A stretch of DNA of 47,578 nt from Rhodobacterales bacterium 56_14_T64 (GCA_002162795.1 MAAY01000036.1:1-47578); one strand, 5' to 3'. Counted from the first letter of the stretch, positions 29,462-38,380 are shown. Translations and numbers: made by a program. Notes: a model not told the origin generated them from the sequence alone.

Positions 29462-29815
29462 TTATCATGTAAACGCGCAACGGTATGCTTCCAACGCTGT
29501 CTCAAACTCACCTTTTGCAAAGACAAAGGTGGTCGCTGGTCCTTAGTTACAGATTTTGGTCAAGGCCTTGGCGATACCAGCGTGGTTCATTTCACCGGTG
29601 CCTGGTTTACAACGACCTCGGCTGCCTACCCCTTGCACTTCGCCAATCCACGGCGGGTATTTCTCGCACCCGCGAACAGCGTCACCTTCACCGATTTGGG
29701 TGAGGCAGCAGGGCTATACTTCCGAGGAGTTCACGACACTCGACACAGAGAAATAGAGTTTCGAACACACAAAATGCAAACGGCGGGCATTACCACCCGG
29801 CGCGGTCAGTGCTGA
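29462..29815 (+). pseudogene. Possible decayed reading frame of unknown origin
   Basis: One frame is open for 117 codons without a good start codon or ribosome site. Its translation from about 29522 has protein-like content (GGRWSLVTDFGQGLGDTSVV, then HFTGAWFTTTSAAYPLHFAN and FTDLGEAAGLYFRGVHDT). I do not recognise the family. It could be the 3' remnant of a gene cut when the element to the right was inserted. The remainder of the gap between 29392 and 29838 shows no gene. Confidence 0.25.
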
Positions 29816-29838
29816 AATCAGCTAAGTCATTGGATTGA

Positions 29839-29988
29839 GTGGCGGACCTCCTGAGAGAGAATCCGAACCTATGTGATGATCTTTTCGCAGATTTGCAGAC
29901 TTGGGAAGCGATACTGACATCGCTTCCGGATTTGCCTGTGGATGACCTGCCTGAGGACGAAGATCCGCCCGCAGACCGCCCCAACTAA
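29839..29988 (+). CDS. Small acidic protein upstream of MobC
   Basis: A 49-residue frame with a GTG start directly after an in-frame stop. The product begins VADLLRENPNLCDDLFADLQ and ends in an acidic, proline-rich tail (DDLPEDEDPPADRPN). The nearest family is unknown to me. A strong terminator follows 27 bases later, which supports a short transcribed gene. Its acidic make-up resembles small accessory proteins seen near mobilization genes, but no function can be given. Confidence 0.45.
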   Translation: MADLLRENPNLCDDLFADLQTWEAILTSLPDLPVDDLPEDEDPPADRPN

Positions 29989-30015
29989 ATCACCCGAACA
30001 ATCAATATCAACTTT

Positions 30016-30045
30016 ACCCGCCCTCCTAGTGAGCGGCGGGTTTTT
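30016..30045 (+). terminator. Rho-independent terminator before mobC
   Basis: ACCCGCC (30016-30022) pairs with GGCGGGT (30035-30041) over a 12-base loop, followed by TTTTT. It separates the small acidic gene from mobC, so the mobilization pair probably has its own promoter or depends on read-through. Confidence 0.85.
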
Positions 30046-30069
30046 CTATTGGAGAAACAGTTTTCTGCC

Positions 30070-30435
30070 ATGCCTAAAATGTCTGATCATCGCATTACCA
30101 TCCGGCTCAAGCCGGACGAGTATGCCTTGTTGTCGGAAAAGGCAGGCAGACAAGCACTTGGGTCATTCATTCGTGAACTCGCGTTGGACAAAGCAGTCGA
30201 GCGCCGCAACGCGGTGAAGCCCGTTCCCATCAAAGATCACAAAGCCTTGGCCCAAATTCTGGCCATGCTAGGCCAACATAGACTGGTGCGTGCGTTTAAA
30301 GCCGCCGATCAACAGGTATCAGATGGCGTGCGTGCAGCAGATGACGAGACCAAATTGCTCATCCGCGACTGCCACGCGCTTTTGGACCGTAGCCGAAAGC
30401 TGCTGATACACGCCCTTGGGTTGGCAGAGCGATGA
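30070..30435 (+). CDS. MobC-like mobilization accessory protein (ribbon-helix-helix)
   Basis: A 121-residue protein that begins like MobC/TraJ-type relaxosome accessory proteins: a ribbon-helix-helix segment DHRITIRLKPDEYALLSEKA (about residues 6-25) followed by GSFIRELALDKAVERR. Such proteins bind near oriT and help the relaxase nick one strand. The C-terminal half is helical. GGAG lies 15 bases ahead of the ATG at 30070, rather far; a TTG at 30049 and an ATG at 30079 are alternatives. The stop overlaps the relaxase start by four bases (ATGA), so the two are translationally coupled. Confidence 0.8.
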   Translation: MPKMSDHRITIRLKPDEYALLSEKAGRQALGSFIRELALDKAVERRNAVKPVPIKDHKALAQILAMLGQHRLVRAFKAADQQVSDGVRAADDETKLLIRDCHALLDRSRKLLIHALGLAER

Positions 30436-31730
30436 TACTTAAGGCTTCGCAACGATCAGGGAAAGGACTAGCGCGCCATCTTCTTGATAGCGAAAACGAC
30501 TTTGTCGAAGTGCATGAAGTTTCCGGTTTTCTGTCTGATGATTTGACCGGTGCCTTCAAAGAAATAGAAGCAATATCAATGGGAACAAAGTGTCGGCAAC
30601 CGTTCTTTAGTATCTCGATCAGCCCCCCGGCAGACGCCAAAGTCACAGTTGAGATGTTTGAAGATGCTGCCAACAGGATTGCTGAAGCAAACGGCCTTAC
30701 TGGCCAGCCTAGGGTCATTGTCTTTCATGAGAAAGAAAGCCGTCGCCATGCGCATCTGGTAATCTCGCGCATTGACGCCGAGACAATGACCGCGAAGAAT
30801 CTCCCGCACTTCAAAAATAAATTGCAGGCTCTCAGTCGTGATCTGTTCATAGAAAACGAATGGAATCTGCCGCCTGGTATGCGCGACCGCACACTCAAAT
30901 CGCCAACCAATGTAACCCTTGCAGAATGGCAATCGGCGAAGCGGCGCGGTAAAAATGCAATTGATCAGAAGAAGCTTATCCAGCAATGCTGGGCAGCCTC
31001 CGATAGCAAAGCAGGTTTTGAGGCGGCATTGAAGGATCACGGATACATTCTGGCAAAAGGCAACCGTCGCAGCCACGTTATTGTCTGCCATGACGGAGAG
31101 ATCATGGCCGTTGCCCGCTCAACAGGGCAAAAGACAAAGGCCGTCCGGGAACGTTTGGGAGATGCCGATCAGTTGCCCAGTGTCGAACAGGCCATGCAGC
31201 AGCACAAACAGAATGTGCGCGGTCAATTTGTACGAATGGCAGGGGAAGTTCGATGCGACCAAACAGACCGCCGCCGAGATTTGGAAAACCAACGCAGGGC
31301 GTTGATAGCCGAACACAAACAAGAACGACAAAAGTTCGATAAGGGTCAGAAACTAAGGTGGGATAAAGAATGCATTACACGTCAGCGACGGTTCAAAACC
31401 GGACTAGGCGGGCTATGGCAACGCCTGACCGGCCAACAGAGGCGGATTGAGGAACAGAACACTGCTGAATCTCATGCTGCATTGGTCCGGGACAGAGACC
31501 AACGTCAGCGACTAATCCAAGCTCAGCATGAGGAACAGAATGTGATCCAGAAAACGCGTGTCCAGCTTCGACAACAGGCCTTCGGATTGATCGATAAAAT
31601 GCGTTCGGACCGGGATCGTCTAATTGCCAAACTATCTGAAACACCAACGGCTCGAGTCAATAAGCGCGCGACACGACGACAACCAGCCAACAAACACGAA
31701 CAAGGGCCAGATTTCGATTTTGACATGTGA
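30432..31730 (+). CDS. Relaxase (MobA/VirD2-type mobilization nuclease)
   Basis: A 432-residue relaxase that would nick the element at its origin of transfer and stay bound to the 5' end. The three-histidine metal site is visible: His99 in VIVFHEK, then His106 and His108 in RRHAHLVISRID. A catalytic Tyr cannot be placed with certainty; the N-terminal segment has none in the first 100 residues, so the family's nucleophile may be different. The C-terminal half is long, basic and glutamine-rich coiled coil (ERQKFDKGQKLRWDKECITR), probably for binding the coupling protein. It belongs to the mobilization nuclease group rather than the larger TrwC type. Confidence 0.85.
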   Translation: MILKASQRSGKGLARHLLDSENDFVEVHEVSGFLSDDLTGAFKEIEAISMGTKCRQPFFSISISPPADAKVTVEMFEDAANRIAEANGLTGQPRVIVFHEKESRRHAHLVISRIDAETMTAKNLPHFKNKLQALSRDLFIENEWNLPPGMRDRTLKSPTNVTLAEWQSAKRRGKNAIDQKKLIQQCWAASDSKAGFEAALKDHGYILAKGNRRSHVIVCHDGEIMAVARSTGQKTKAVRERLGDADQLPSVEQAMQQHKQNVRGQFVRMAGEVRCDQTDRRRDLENQRRALIAEHKQERQKFDKGQKLRWDKECITRQRRFKTGLGGLWQRLTGQQRRIEEQNTAESHAALVRDRDQRQRLIQAQHEEQNVIQKTRVQLRQQAFGLIDKMRSDRDRLIAKLSETPTARVNKRATRRQPANKHEQGPDFDFDM

Positions 31731-31744
31731 TGGTGGTTTGCAAA

Positions 31745-31773
31745 ATGAACGCCACCCTCTGGGCGGCGTTCAT
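31745..31773 (+). terminator. Perfect hairpin after the relaxase gene
   Basis: ATGAACGCC (31745-31753) and GGCGTTCAT (31765-31773) are exact reverse complements around an 11-base loop that adds three more pairs (CCC/GGG). It begins 14 bases after the relaxase stop. There is no T-tract, so it may act as an RNA-stabilising or partial termination structure, or be part of the origin of transfer. Confidence 0.55.
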
Positions 31774-31871
31774 AGTCTAAGCGAATTAGATTTGGAATTT
31801 GCTGCACATCCAGAATCCAAGTATTTTCTATTTTTCTTTACGTCGCATAGACGCCCAAATCAGAACCAAAT

Positions 31872-32258
31872 TCAACGACCGGCTCGACGCATTAACTCAC
31901 TAATCCTACGAACCAAACCCGGCAAAAAGCTGTCAAAGACCAGATAGCGAAGACAGCAGGATGACAGGACTGCCGCTCCGTATGCCAACAGGAAGCATCC
32001 AGTAACCCCCATAATTTGTTGCAAATCAATATGCTGTTGAAGCGACCATTCGGGTACAATTCTATCCACATGGAATTCCTGGATAGCTTGTTCTTTCCAG
32101 AAGGCCATTTTCTCAAATTCGACGATCACTGCAGATGTCACGAAGGCCGCAAAACACGCAGACCAATCTCTGGCCGCTGCGGTAAAATCAGCCTTACGTT
32201 CCTTGTGCTTAAGTTCATTTACTTGGCGTGTTAGAAGTGAAGATGATTGCTCAGACAT
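31872..32258 (-). CDS. Hypothetical two-helix membrane protein
   Basis: A 128-residue protein not recognised. It begins with a charged helix (QVNELKHKERKADF), then an amphipathic or weak membrane stretch (WSACFAAFVTSAVIVEF) and a clear helix (IMGVTGCFLLAYGAAVLSSC), ending in a basic tail RRISELMRRAGR. GGAACTACC lies close ahead of the start. It points towards the relaxase, convergently. The location between mobilization genes suggests an accessory or stability role, but nothing proves it. Confidence 0.55.
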   Translation of the reverse strand: MSEQSSSLLTRQVNELKHKERKADFTAAARDWSACFAAFVTSAVIVEFEKMAFWKEQAIQEFHVDRIVPEWSLQQHIDLQQIMGVTGCFLLAYGAAVLSSCCLRYLVFDSFLPGLVRRISELMRRAGR

Positions 32259-32433
32259 GGTAGTTCCTTTCGAACAACAGCGCGTGTTGCGCTAGTCATT
32301 CATCGCTGGAACCAGTCATGCGGCTGGGCTTAAGGTGGGCGGAATTCAGGCGGTTTGCCCCGTCACCCAACGTGTAAGGGGGATTTGTTGATGAGAGCAG
32401 CGTTGGGCTGTCTCCGACTGATTTGCCACGCGG

Positions 32434-32790
32434 TCACAGTCTCTTCTTTTTTCGCTCATAGAACCGTCCCATTGCTTGCTTGGCCACAAGCAGCTCCAGT
32501 TTATCGTCTGTATAGTCGAGGCCTGCCGCCTCATCTGTTTTGACAACGTGGTTTAGAACACGTCCAAAAGATTCAGATACCGAGATACTTTCTTCAACAG
32601 CACATTTCAGCACGATATTGAGCAGCCATTCCTTGCCAGGGCCAAACTCGTACTCACCAGCGCGGTCATACCATTGCCAAACCAACCGGTAGGTTTCAAT
32701 GCGGCGGATCTCTCCATCTGGAAAGTCGATGTCCCGGACCGAAGTTCGAAACATCTCATCTTGTTCACGGGAAACTAAATAATCTAACAT
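32434..32790 (-). CDS. Hypothetical protein in the mobile element
   Basis: A 118-residue soluble protein without recognised motifs. It is acidic in its first half (SREQDEMFRTSVRDIDFPDG), has an aromatic segment (RLVWQWYDRAGEYEFGPGK) and ends basic (MGRFYERKKKRL). No signal peptide. It follows 43 bases behind the 78-residue gene upstream and so may be co-transcribed with it. Function unknown. Confidence 0.55.
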   Translation of the reverse strand: MLDYLVSREQDEMFRTSVRDIDFPDGEIRRIETYRLVWQWYDRAGEYEFGPGKEWLLNIVLKCAVEESISVSESFGRVLNHVVKTDEAAGLDYTDDKLELLVAKQAMGRFYERKKKRL

Positions 32791-32833
32791 CGTAACATGT
32801 TACCAGATTTGAGCCGTCGCCTGCAAACTTCCG

Positions 32834-33070
32834 CTAGCTGTTCTGGTCCCATTCACGCTCCATATCCCGGACAGCGCCATCTAACCTGTTTGTCAGGTTT
32901 CTGATGCGTCTTTCACGCATTCGAATGTATAGCCGGTCAGGGTCCTCTGCATCTTCGGCCCATGAAGGTTTAGGATGTTCCAGCGTTGGGACTGAAGGAT
33001 CGTTTTTTCGGTCCTCAATCCAACGGTCCCGTTCGGCACGGGTGGCTATATTGTGATCGCTATCAGCCAT
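32834..33070 (-). CDS. Small charged hypothetical protein
   Basis: A 78-residue, highly charged soluble protein (many Asp, Glu and Arg; ERDRWIEDRKND and RMRERRIRNLTNRLDG). The C-terminal half is predicted helical, possibly a short coiled coil. It follows the coupling protein gene by 34 bases on the same strand and so may belong to its operon. No family recognised. Confidence 0.5.
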   Translation of the reverse strand: MADSDHNIATRAERDRWIEDRKNDPSVPTLEHPKPSWAEDAEDPDRLYIRMRERRIRNLTNRLDGAVRDMEREWDQNS

Positions 33071-33104
33071 AATATTTGTCCTTATGAGTTAAGGGGGAAG
33101 TGCA

Positions 33105-35042
33105 CTACCAGGTTTTTCGAAGAACAATGACCGGACAGACTGGGCCACCATGAACAAAGAATTCAGGTCCTATGTACTGGCAATCCAGCATGTAGCGCGG
33201 GCTGTCATAGGGGCCGACATAGCGATACTGCCAACGCAAATGAGGCAGCCCGAAGGTGTATGCTGCCAGCCCCAGCGAGGCTGTGAGCAAGAACACCGCG
33301 ATTGGCAGACGCGAGATGACATGCTCTGCCACCAAAGGCCAAATACGCTGCTTTGGCATCTTGAACTTGCCTCTGCGTGTGACCTTCGGCCTTTTCAAAT
33401 CAGCGATCACTTCAATCGGCTTTAGGTGACGCTTACTGCCATACATTCGGTTTGGAGCAATCTGGTTACGCCACGGCTCCACCGCAAATACCTGCACTTT
33501 TCTGGCTAGGATCGGACGGTGGTTGCCACTGATTACAATCTGGCAGTCTGTTCGAAGCCGTCTTAGCTCATCAGTTGTTAGAAGCGCCCGTTTTGAACGG
33601 CTGAAGCTTTCTTTGATACCGTCGTCAGAAAAGGCGAAGCTGGCCGAGTTCACGGTAAAATCACCGAGGTATTTGCTGAGGAACTCCAAAGTAGTTTGGG
33701 ATCGGATTCCGCCCAAGAACTGTTTGATGTCTGTCTCTGACATAATGGTTTCATGTGCGTGCTTGCCATAGACGCGCACAAAATCATCCAAGTCCTGAGT
33801 GGCGGCCACGTATTTCACCCCATATGAGCGGAGGAGGGTCAGGACAGTTGGCAGGTTATATAGAGGTGAGTTGCAGCACTCATCATGATAAATCACAACC
33901 GGCGTGTTATTGTTGGCCCGAACGAGTTGGTCTGTCGCCAACCACAACATCAGCCCAGCCCATTTGCCCAAAACATCCTTATTGGCAAAATCCACTGTGA
34001 GGTAGACACTCGTCCTTTCCCGTTTCAGATCCGCAAATGAAAAACTAGATTTTGAGGTGATATGAGCGAGGTAATTACCGGGCCCAAACGCCTCTAACGC
34101 TTGCATTGCGCCGATCCTGAACTGCTCATAGGTTTTCTCAGAACCATCCTCACCAAAGGCCATCCGGTGCTGGTCTTCGGCCATTTGGGCGACCTCACCG
34201 TTGAGCTGAGAGACTCGCGCGGTTTGGATCAGCAATTCATTCAAAAACGCTTCATTGGTCAAGGCGCGATAGACTGTTGTGAGGTTGCGTTGCTCTGGCG
34301 GGCAGACCGCAACTACTGCCGTGATAAGCGTTACCATCTGCATTCGTGTTCCCGAGCGGAAAAACAAGTTTGCTCCTTCTTGGGGAGGTTCTGGATAAAG
34401 CTGAAGCGCCAGTCCACGCACGAGTGACAGGGCAGCTGGTGAATTCTGCTCAAAGAACTCAGAGATGTGATCCAGTGGGTTCAAAAAGTCAGTGGCCTGT
34501 GACACCGGGTCCAGGATAATAATTCGATGACCGAATTTGTCCCTGCGCATCTCCGCAGTGGTTTCTTGGAACTCCCGTTTGGTATCGACAACGATGCAGC
34601 TTTCATCACTATCTGAAAGCCAGTTCATAAAGCCTGCCGAGCTTTTTGCAGATCCCGCCGGACCCAAAATCAATGAATGGGTCTCTGTGTAGAGCCAAAT
34701 CGCAGTGCTCCCGACAACACCGACAAACCGGCTGCCTTCGGTCCGCTTATGCAGACCTGATTTGCGTGCCTGCCTTTCTGTCATCCACTCAGCTGAACCG
34801 TGTGATGTATCTTCCCCATACGCGCGAAGAAGGCGCAGCAAGTCTTGCCGGTATCGCCAGAACGCAGAAAACGCCTTTAGCCCCTGCTGGGCAGACAAAA
34901 AGACCAGAACGCCGACAACAATACGTTGCCAGTCTTCGGTATAAATTCCTGGCCAGAAATAGTGAGCAGCGTAACCTAGGCCAGCCGATAGTATGATTGA
35001 CCCAAGTAGGCTTGTGCGGGTTTCAGGAGTTTGATTATTCAT
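33105..35042 (-). CDS. VirD4/TraG-type conjugative coupling protein
   Basis: A 645-residue ATPase that carries DNA-relaxase complexes to a type IV secretion channel. Two membrane helices near the N-terminus (LGSIILSAGLGYAAHYFW; IVVGVLVFLSAQQ) anchor it. Walker A is GPAGSAKSS (127-135), and Walker B falls in TPVVIYHDECCNSPLYNL. TDIKQFLGGIRSQTTLEFLS matches the C-terminal ATPase motif of TraG-like proteins. Unusually, a further membrane segment sits near the C-terminus (AVFLLTASLGLAAYTFGL). GGGAGG lies a few bases before the ATG. No VirB-type genes are near, so a channel from elsewhere must be used. Confidence 0.88.
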   Translation of the reverse strand: MNNQTPETRTSLLGSIILSAGLGYAAHYFWPGIYTEDWQRIVVGVLVFLSAQQGLKAFSAFWRYRQDLLRLLRAYGEDTSHGSAEWMTERQARKSGLHKRTEGSRFVGVVGSTAIWLYTETHSLILGPAGSAKSSAGFMNWLSDSDESCIVVDTKREFQETTAEMRRDKFGHRIIILDPVSQATDFLNPLDHISEFFEQNSPAALSLVRGLALQLYPEPPQEGANLFFRSGTRMQMVTLITAVVAVCPPEQRNLTTVYRALTNEAFLNELLIQTARVSQLNGEVAQMAEDQHRMAFGEDGSEKTYEQFRIGAMQALEAFGPGNYLAHITSKSSFSFADLKRERTSVYLTVDFANKDVLGKWAGLMLWLATDQLVRANNNTPVVIYHDECCNSPLYNLPTVLTLLRSYGVKYVAATQDLDDFVRVYGKHAHETIMSETDIKQFLGGIRSQTTLEFLSKYLGDFTVNSASFAFSDDGIKESFSRSKRALLTTDELRRLRTDCQIVISGNHRPILARKVQVFAVEPWRNQIAPNRMYGSKRHLKPIEVIADLKRPKVTRRGKFKMPKQRIWPLVAEHVISRLPIAVFLLTASLGLAAYTFGLPHLRWQYRYVGPYDSPRYMLDCQYIGPEFFVHGGPVCPVIVLRKTW

Positions 35043-35087
35043 TCAAACCTCCCATTGTTTTTGAGGATCGAAACATTTGATTTCTCC

Positions 35088-35120
35088 AAAAAAAAGACGC
35101 CCCGCTATTTGCGAGACGTC
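35088..35120 (-). terminator. Rho-independent terminator just ahead of the coupling-protein gene
   Basis: On the minus strand GACGTCTCGC (35120-35111) pairs with GCGGGGCGTC (35105-35096), ten pairs counting GU pairs, with a 5-base loop, followed by eight T. It ends the two-gene run 36990-35169 and lies 46 bases before the coupling protein start, so that gene needs either read-through or a very short promoter. Confidence 0.8.
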
Positions 35121-35168
35121 GTTAGTTTGAAGATGTATCGAACTGTGGAAGGGCGCAGTACGGGCTGT

Positions 35169-35756
35169 TCAGCCGCTTTTTTCCGGCCATTGGCAGCGTG
35201 ATTGCAGGGCAGAAAGTTCTCTGGCGCTGAGGTCGGCTTGCTTCAACTCCGCTTTGGAATAGTTCCGCAGTGAAATCTTGGCCCCATCAGACATTTTTCC
35301 CAAATTGACCTGGCGCGTACCTGCACCTTTAACCTCAACTTGAAGGTAGCAATGTGCGCTGACCAAAGTGTCAGGGTCGAGAAGTGAGGCATAGGTATGA
35401 CCGGTTGTGACGGTTGGGCTGGAATTGCTGTCTTCGTAGAAAATGACATAGGACGATGCTGCATGGTCAAGTGAGGCGAGGCGCTTTAACAGCGCCTCCA
35501 TCTCTTGATTTCGAGCCATGAGGTCACGGTTTTGGCCTCGCATCTGTTCCAATCGCTTTTGTTCCTGTTGCAGTTCTAAGCGCAGTTTCTGACCCGCACA
35601 GTCGCTTGATATACCAAACTGGCACGCCAGCCCCCGAACCACCGGCCTTTCGCCCACCAGCACCACTGCCATCAGAAACATGATGATGACAAAAGTAATG
35701 GCAATTGCCCCGCTCAGGATGGAAAGAGACAGGCTACGGCCCATAAATTTAAGCAT
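35169..35756 (-). CDS. Single-helix membrane protein with coiled coil, partner of the 413-residue protein
   Basis: A 195-residue protein. It has one N-terminal membrane helix (LSLSILSGAIAITFVIIMFL), then a coiled-coil stretch (LRLELQQEQKRLEQMRGQNR, then EMEALLKRL), and a C-terminal domain of unknown fold with SPTVTTGHTYASLLDPDTLV. I placed the start at 35756: the ATG overlaps the stop of the upstream gene (ATGCTTAA) and has AAGGA ahead. The shape suits a membrane-anchored, periplasmic partner. It is immediately followed by a terminator. No family recognised. Confidence 0.65.
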   Translation of the reverse strand: MLKFMGRSLSLSILSGAIAITFVIIMFLMAVVLVGERPVVRGLACQFGISSDCAGQKLRLELQQEQKRLEQMRGQNRDLMARNQEMEALLKRLASLDHAASSYVIFYEDSNSSPTVTTGHTYASLLDPDTLVSAHCYLQVEVKGAGTRQVNLGKMSDGAKISLRNYSKAELKQADLSARELSALQSRCQWPEKSG

Positions 35757-36990
35757 GACCAATTTCCTTTTTATTGTGAGAAGCCGTTCCAGTAGGGTCA
35801 AAACGACCGCCTTGTGCGGGCGTTTTTCGTGGGTTTTGTGGTTGTCCTGCTTTTGATGTCAGCATGAACAGCATCGCCCAGAGCGAAAACAGATCAATGC
35901 CAATTGCGGCGGCATAAACCGGTACAAAACGTTGAGCATGCTTCATCACGCCTTCTATGTAATCAGGGGATGTGATCACCTGACGCGCAGGAATTGGATT
36001 GTGACGAAGACGTTCCGTAATGATGGCCGTGCTTTGGATCAGGCCTTCAACGCCATCACGGATGCTGCGCACCGTTTCAACCTGCTTAGGGGTGAAGCTG
36101 GAGTTGCCAGACAGTTCCGCAACGCTGCTGCGCACCTGAGCGGCCCCAGCATCTAGGATCTTGGTCAAATCGGCTATCCGCAGACGTTGCAGTGCCTTGG
36201 TTAGTGCATCACCGGCCAGCAAAAACCGGTCTTCGCGATCAATCACAGCTGAACTACGGTCACGGGTGGCTTCCCGCATATCCACAAGGGCGCTACGGGC
36301 CGCAATGACGGCTGCACCGGTTTCTAACACGGCTTCTTCCATCGCGTTAACGAAGGCACTCGTTTGTTCACACACACCGCCCAAAGCGAAGGCAACGGGA
36401 CCCGCTCCACGTCCTGTACCGGACACAGAGCCACCATTCAATTCCTGGGCCGCCGCTGGGCAGGCTTTGGCCATCTCCGCACGCCATCCCGGCAGGAGTT
36501 GCTTCACACCCAGACCATTGACCTCAAGCTGGTCGACAATCTCGGTTTGCACCTCATGGGTCTCGCGCCAATCTGCAACTTTGGAGGCAGGGCCAACCAA
36601 AGCCATCAGATTGGACAAGGTGGAAACAGAAAGAGTGATCACGAGCAGGGCAGCGCCTAACCCCAGCATACAGGCTTTGAGCCATGTAGTTCGGGCTTCA
36701 GGGCCATATTTGGTGATCAGGCTCCAACCCACAATCACGATGGCCCCAGTTGCAATGGTCATGATCACTGAAACGCCATTCACCAAAGTGCTGGCTTGGC
36801 CAACTTCTTCAAGGAACAGTCGAATACCGGAAAAAGTTGCGAAGGCCGAAACCATACCGGTGATTACAAACACTAACGCGATTGATGCACTTATAAACGG
36901 CTCCGAGCGGTCAAATTCGTTCTGTTGAGATTCAACAGTATCGAGCGGGTTGGAAACCGGATGATCTCCGTATTCATCTGCATTTTTCAT
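35749..36990 (-). CDS. Hypothetical polytopic membrane protein beside the coupling protein
   Basis: A 413-residue protein with four membrane helices: three in the first third (ISASIALVFVITGMVSAFAT, VIMTIATGAIVIVGWSLI, CMLGLGAALLVITLSVSTL) and one near the end (AAIGIDLFSLWAMLFMLT). Between them lies a long, mostly helical domain of about 230 residues with VAQMA-like heptads (for example LRIADLTKILDAGAAQVRSS). AAAGGAGA sits six bases before the ATG at 36990. It is translationally coupled to the 195-residue protein. The pair could form a membrane complex helping DNA transfer or blocking entry of a second copy; nothing in the sequence proves either. Confidence 0.65.
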   Translation of the reverse strand: MKNADEYGDHPVSNPLDTVESQQNEFDRSEPFISASIALVFVITGMVSAFATFSGIRLFLEEVGQASTLVNGVSVIMTIATGAIVIVGWSLITKYGPEARTTWLKACMLGLGAALLVITLSVSTLSNLMALVGPASKVADWRETHEVQTEIVDQLEVNGLGVKQLLPGWRAEMAKACPAAAQELNGGSVSGTGRGAGPVAFALGGVCEQTSAFVNAMEEAVLETGAAVIAARSALVDMREATRDRSSAVIDREDRFLLAGDALTKALQRLRIADLTKILDAGAAQVRSSVAELSGNSSFTPKQVETVRSIRDGVEGLIQSTAIITERLRHNPIPARQVITSPDYIEGVMKHAQRFVPVYAAAIGIDLFSLWAMLFMLTSKAGQPQNPRKTPAQGGRFDPTGTASHNKKEIGHA

Positions 36991-37143
36991 TGCAGTCTCC
37001 TTTGTTGAAAACCACGCAGATCTGCGTGCCAATTTTCAATGAACGGGTTGATAGGAGGGATAGGGCTGCGACCGGGCGGTTTTGGAACGGTTGAAAGCAT
37101 TGGATAAAGCACCGGAAAACACCGCAGGTGACAGCCCTGGGGG

Positions 37144-37167
37144 TTGGGGCGGCAATCGCCGCCCCAA
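37144..37167. repeat. GC-rich perfect inverted repeat
   Basis: TTGGGGCGGC (37144-37153) and GCCGCCCCAA (37158-37167) are exact reverse complements around a 4-base loop. It lies between the 413-residue gene and the 144-residue gene on the minus strand. The T-run is on the 5' side in that direction, so it does not read as a terminator. Confidence 0.6.
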
Positions 37168-37174
37168 AAAACTG

Positions 37175-37609
37175 TCAAAGCCAAGACTCTTCCAGAACCA
37201 GTGCATGCACATCCAGCCAAAACATCCGAGACAGGTTGCAGAACGCCACAAGCTGATGAGAAGGACGGTCGATCTTCTCGAGCAGGCGGTTCATCGTTCT
37301 TCTCGAGTTTTTGCCCCAACAATCATCCATGCGGACCAACGGCACATCCCTCATCAGGAAAATGGCCTTCCCTTTGATGTCGTAGACGAACTGTTCGCCC
37401 AATGTTTCCATCCTCTGAAAATCAATTTCCAGCTGGTCATGGGTTTCAAATACATTCCCAGCTACATGCCAGGCGAAAAGGTCCGACATCAGGCGTTGAA
37501 TGATCAAGTTTGCAGTGGGTGCGGTTGATTTATGAATGATCGCCATCTGGCGCTCATGTTCGGGATCACGCAGCCGAAAAACCGGCGACGCTGTGATGAT
37601 GGTTTCCAT
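37175..37609 (-). CDS. Hypothetical soluble protein
   Basis: A 144-residue protein starting at 37609, where GGAGGG lies seven bases ahead; a longer frame to 37708 is possible but has no ribosome site. It carries METIITASPVFRLRDPEHER at the start and a C-terminal basic-aromatic part (DCWGKNSRRTMNRLLEKIDR). No signal peptide or membrane helix. I do not recognise the family. It is the first gene of the minus-strand run that leads towards the coupling protein, with 184 bases of gap after it. Confidence 0.5.
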   Translation of the reverse strand: METIITASPVFRLRDPEHERQMAIIHKSTAPTANLIIQRLMSDLFAWHVAGNVFETHDQLEIDFQRMETLGEQFVYDIKGKAIFLMRDVPLVRMDDCWGKNSRRTMNRLLEKIDRPSHQLVAFCNLSRMFWLDVHALVLEESWL

Positions 37610-37825
37610 TGGGAACCCTCCAACTTGATTGAGTTGAAGGAGTGGCCACCCCTGCCGGACGTGCTGTCCGACATCCAAAGCAAACCACTGAGCAGCTTCT
37701 GAAATCATCAGGAAACGATCACCATTCCTCTTGGGATGTCTCGAAACAGCCGTGAAACAACGTCTAACAGCATATTAATAATCATAAATTTGATTTAAGT
37801 CAGCATTTATGACATAATTCTAAAC

Positions 37826-38350
37826 ATGAGCAGCCAACCTAGTACATTATCCGAAGCTTTTACTGTCGAGGTCGAAACCGACGAGAAATGTGGACATCTA
37901 ATCTCTGAGGTTTGGAAAAACAGAGCAGGCATAGTGAGCAGACTTGGGAATCTACCGGCAGAGCGAACCTGGGATGCAAAGACAGGACTAATTCTACGTG
38001 AGACCTACAAGAAAGCCGGATTACTTCATCGGGACGACGACGGGCCTGCGGAAGTTTACTATGCTATCGTCGAAGATGAGAGCCGGATAGAATGCGTTGA
38101 ATGGTACAAGAACGGAATAATGACGCGAAGTGACGACGAGCCAGCTGCGGTATCTCTCGACCCGGTTACAGGCCTAACTTGGCATGAGGAGTATCGCGAT
38201 AAGAACGGCGATCTTCATAGACAAGGTGGTAAACCCGCCTTAATCTTTCGAGATCCTCAGACCAAAAAATTTACTCAGGTTGAACACTATGTACATGGCG
38301 AGTTTCAGGATCAATCGAAGAATCTTGGACCCTCATTTCCAGAAATGTAA
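37826..38350 (+). CDS. Small protein with MORN-like HR.DGPA repeats
   Basis: A 174-residue acidic soluble protein. Three imperfect repeats are visible, each ending in a His/Arg-x-x-Asp-x-Pro-Ala type turn: LHRDDDGPAEVYY, TRSDDEPAAVSL and LHRQGGKPALIF, each preceded by an aromatic strand such as ECVEWYKNGI or TWHEEYRDKNG. These resemble the short beta-hairpin repeats related to MORN motifs found in toxin-immunity type proteins. It is the first gene of an AT-rich plus-strand group and ends 30 bases before the Sel1-repeat gene, so the two are probably co-transcribed. A role as partner or immunity factor is conjecture. Confidence 0.6.
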   Translation: MSSQPSTLSEAFTVEVETDEKCGHLISEVWKNRAGIVSRLGNLPAERTWDAKTGLILRETYKKAGLLHRDDDGPAEVYYAIVEDESRIECVEWYKNGIMTRSDDEPAAVSLDPVTGLTWHEEYRDKNGDLHRQGGKPALIFRDPQTKKFTQVEHYVHGEFQDQSKNLGPSFPEM

Positions 38351-38380
38351 TCAGCAGCACCGAAAGGCCTAGTTGAAACA

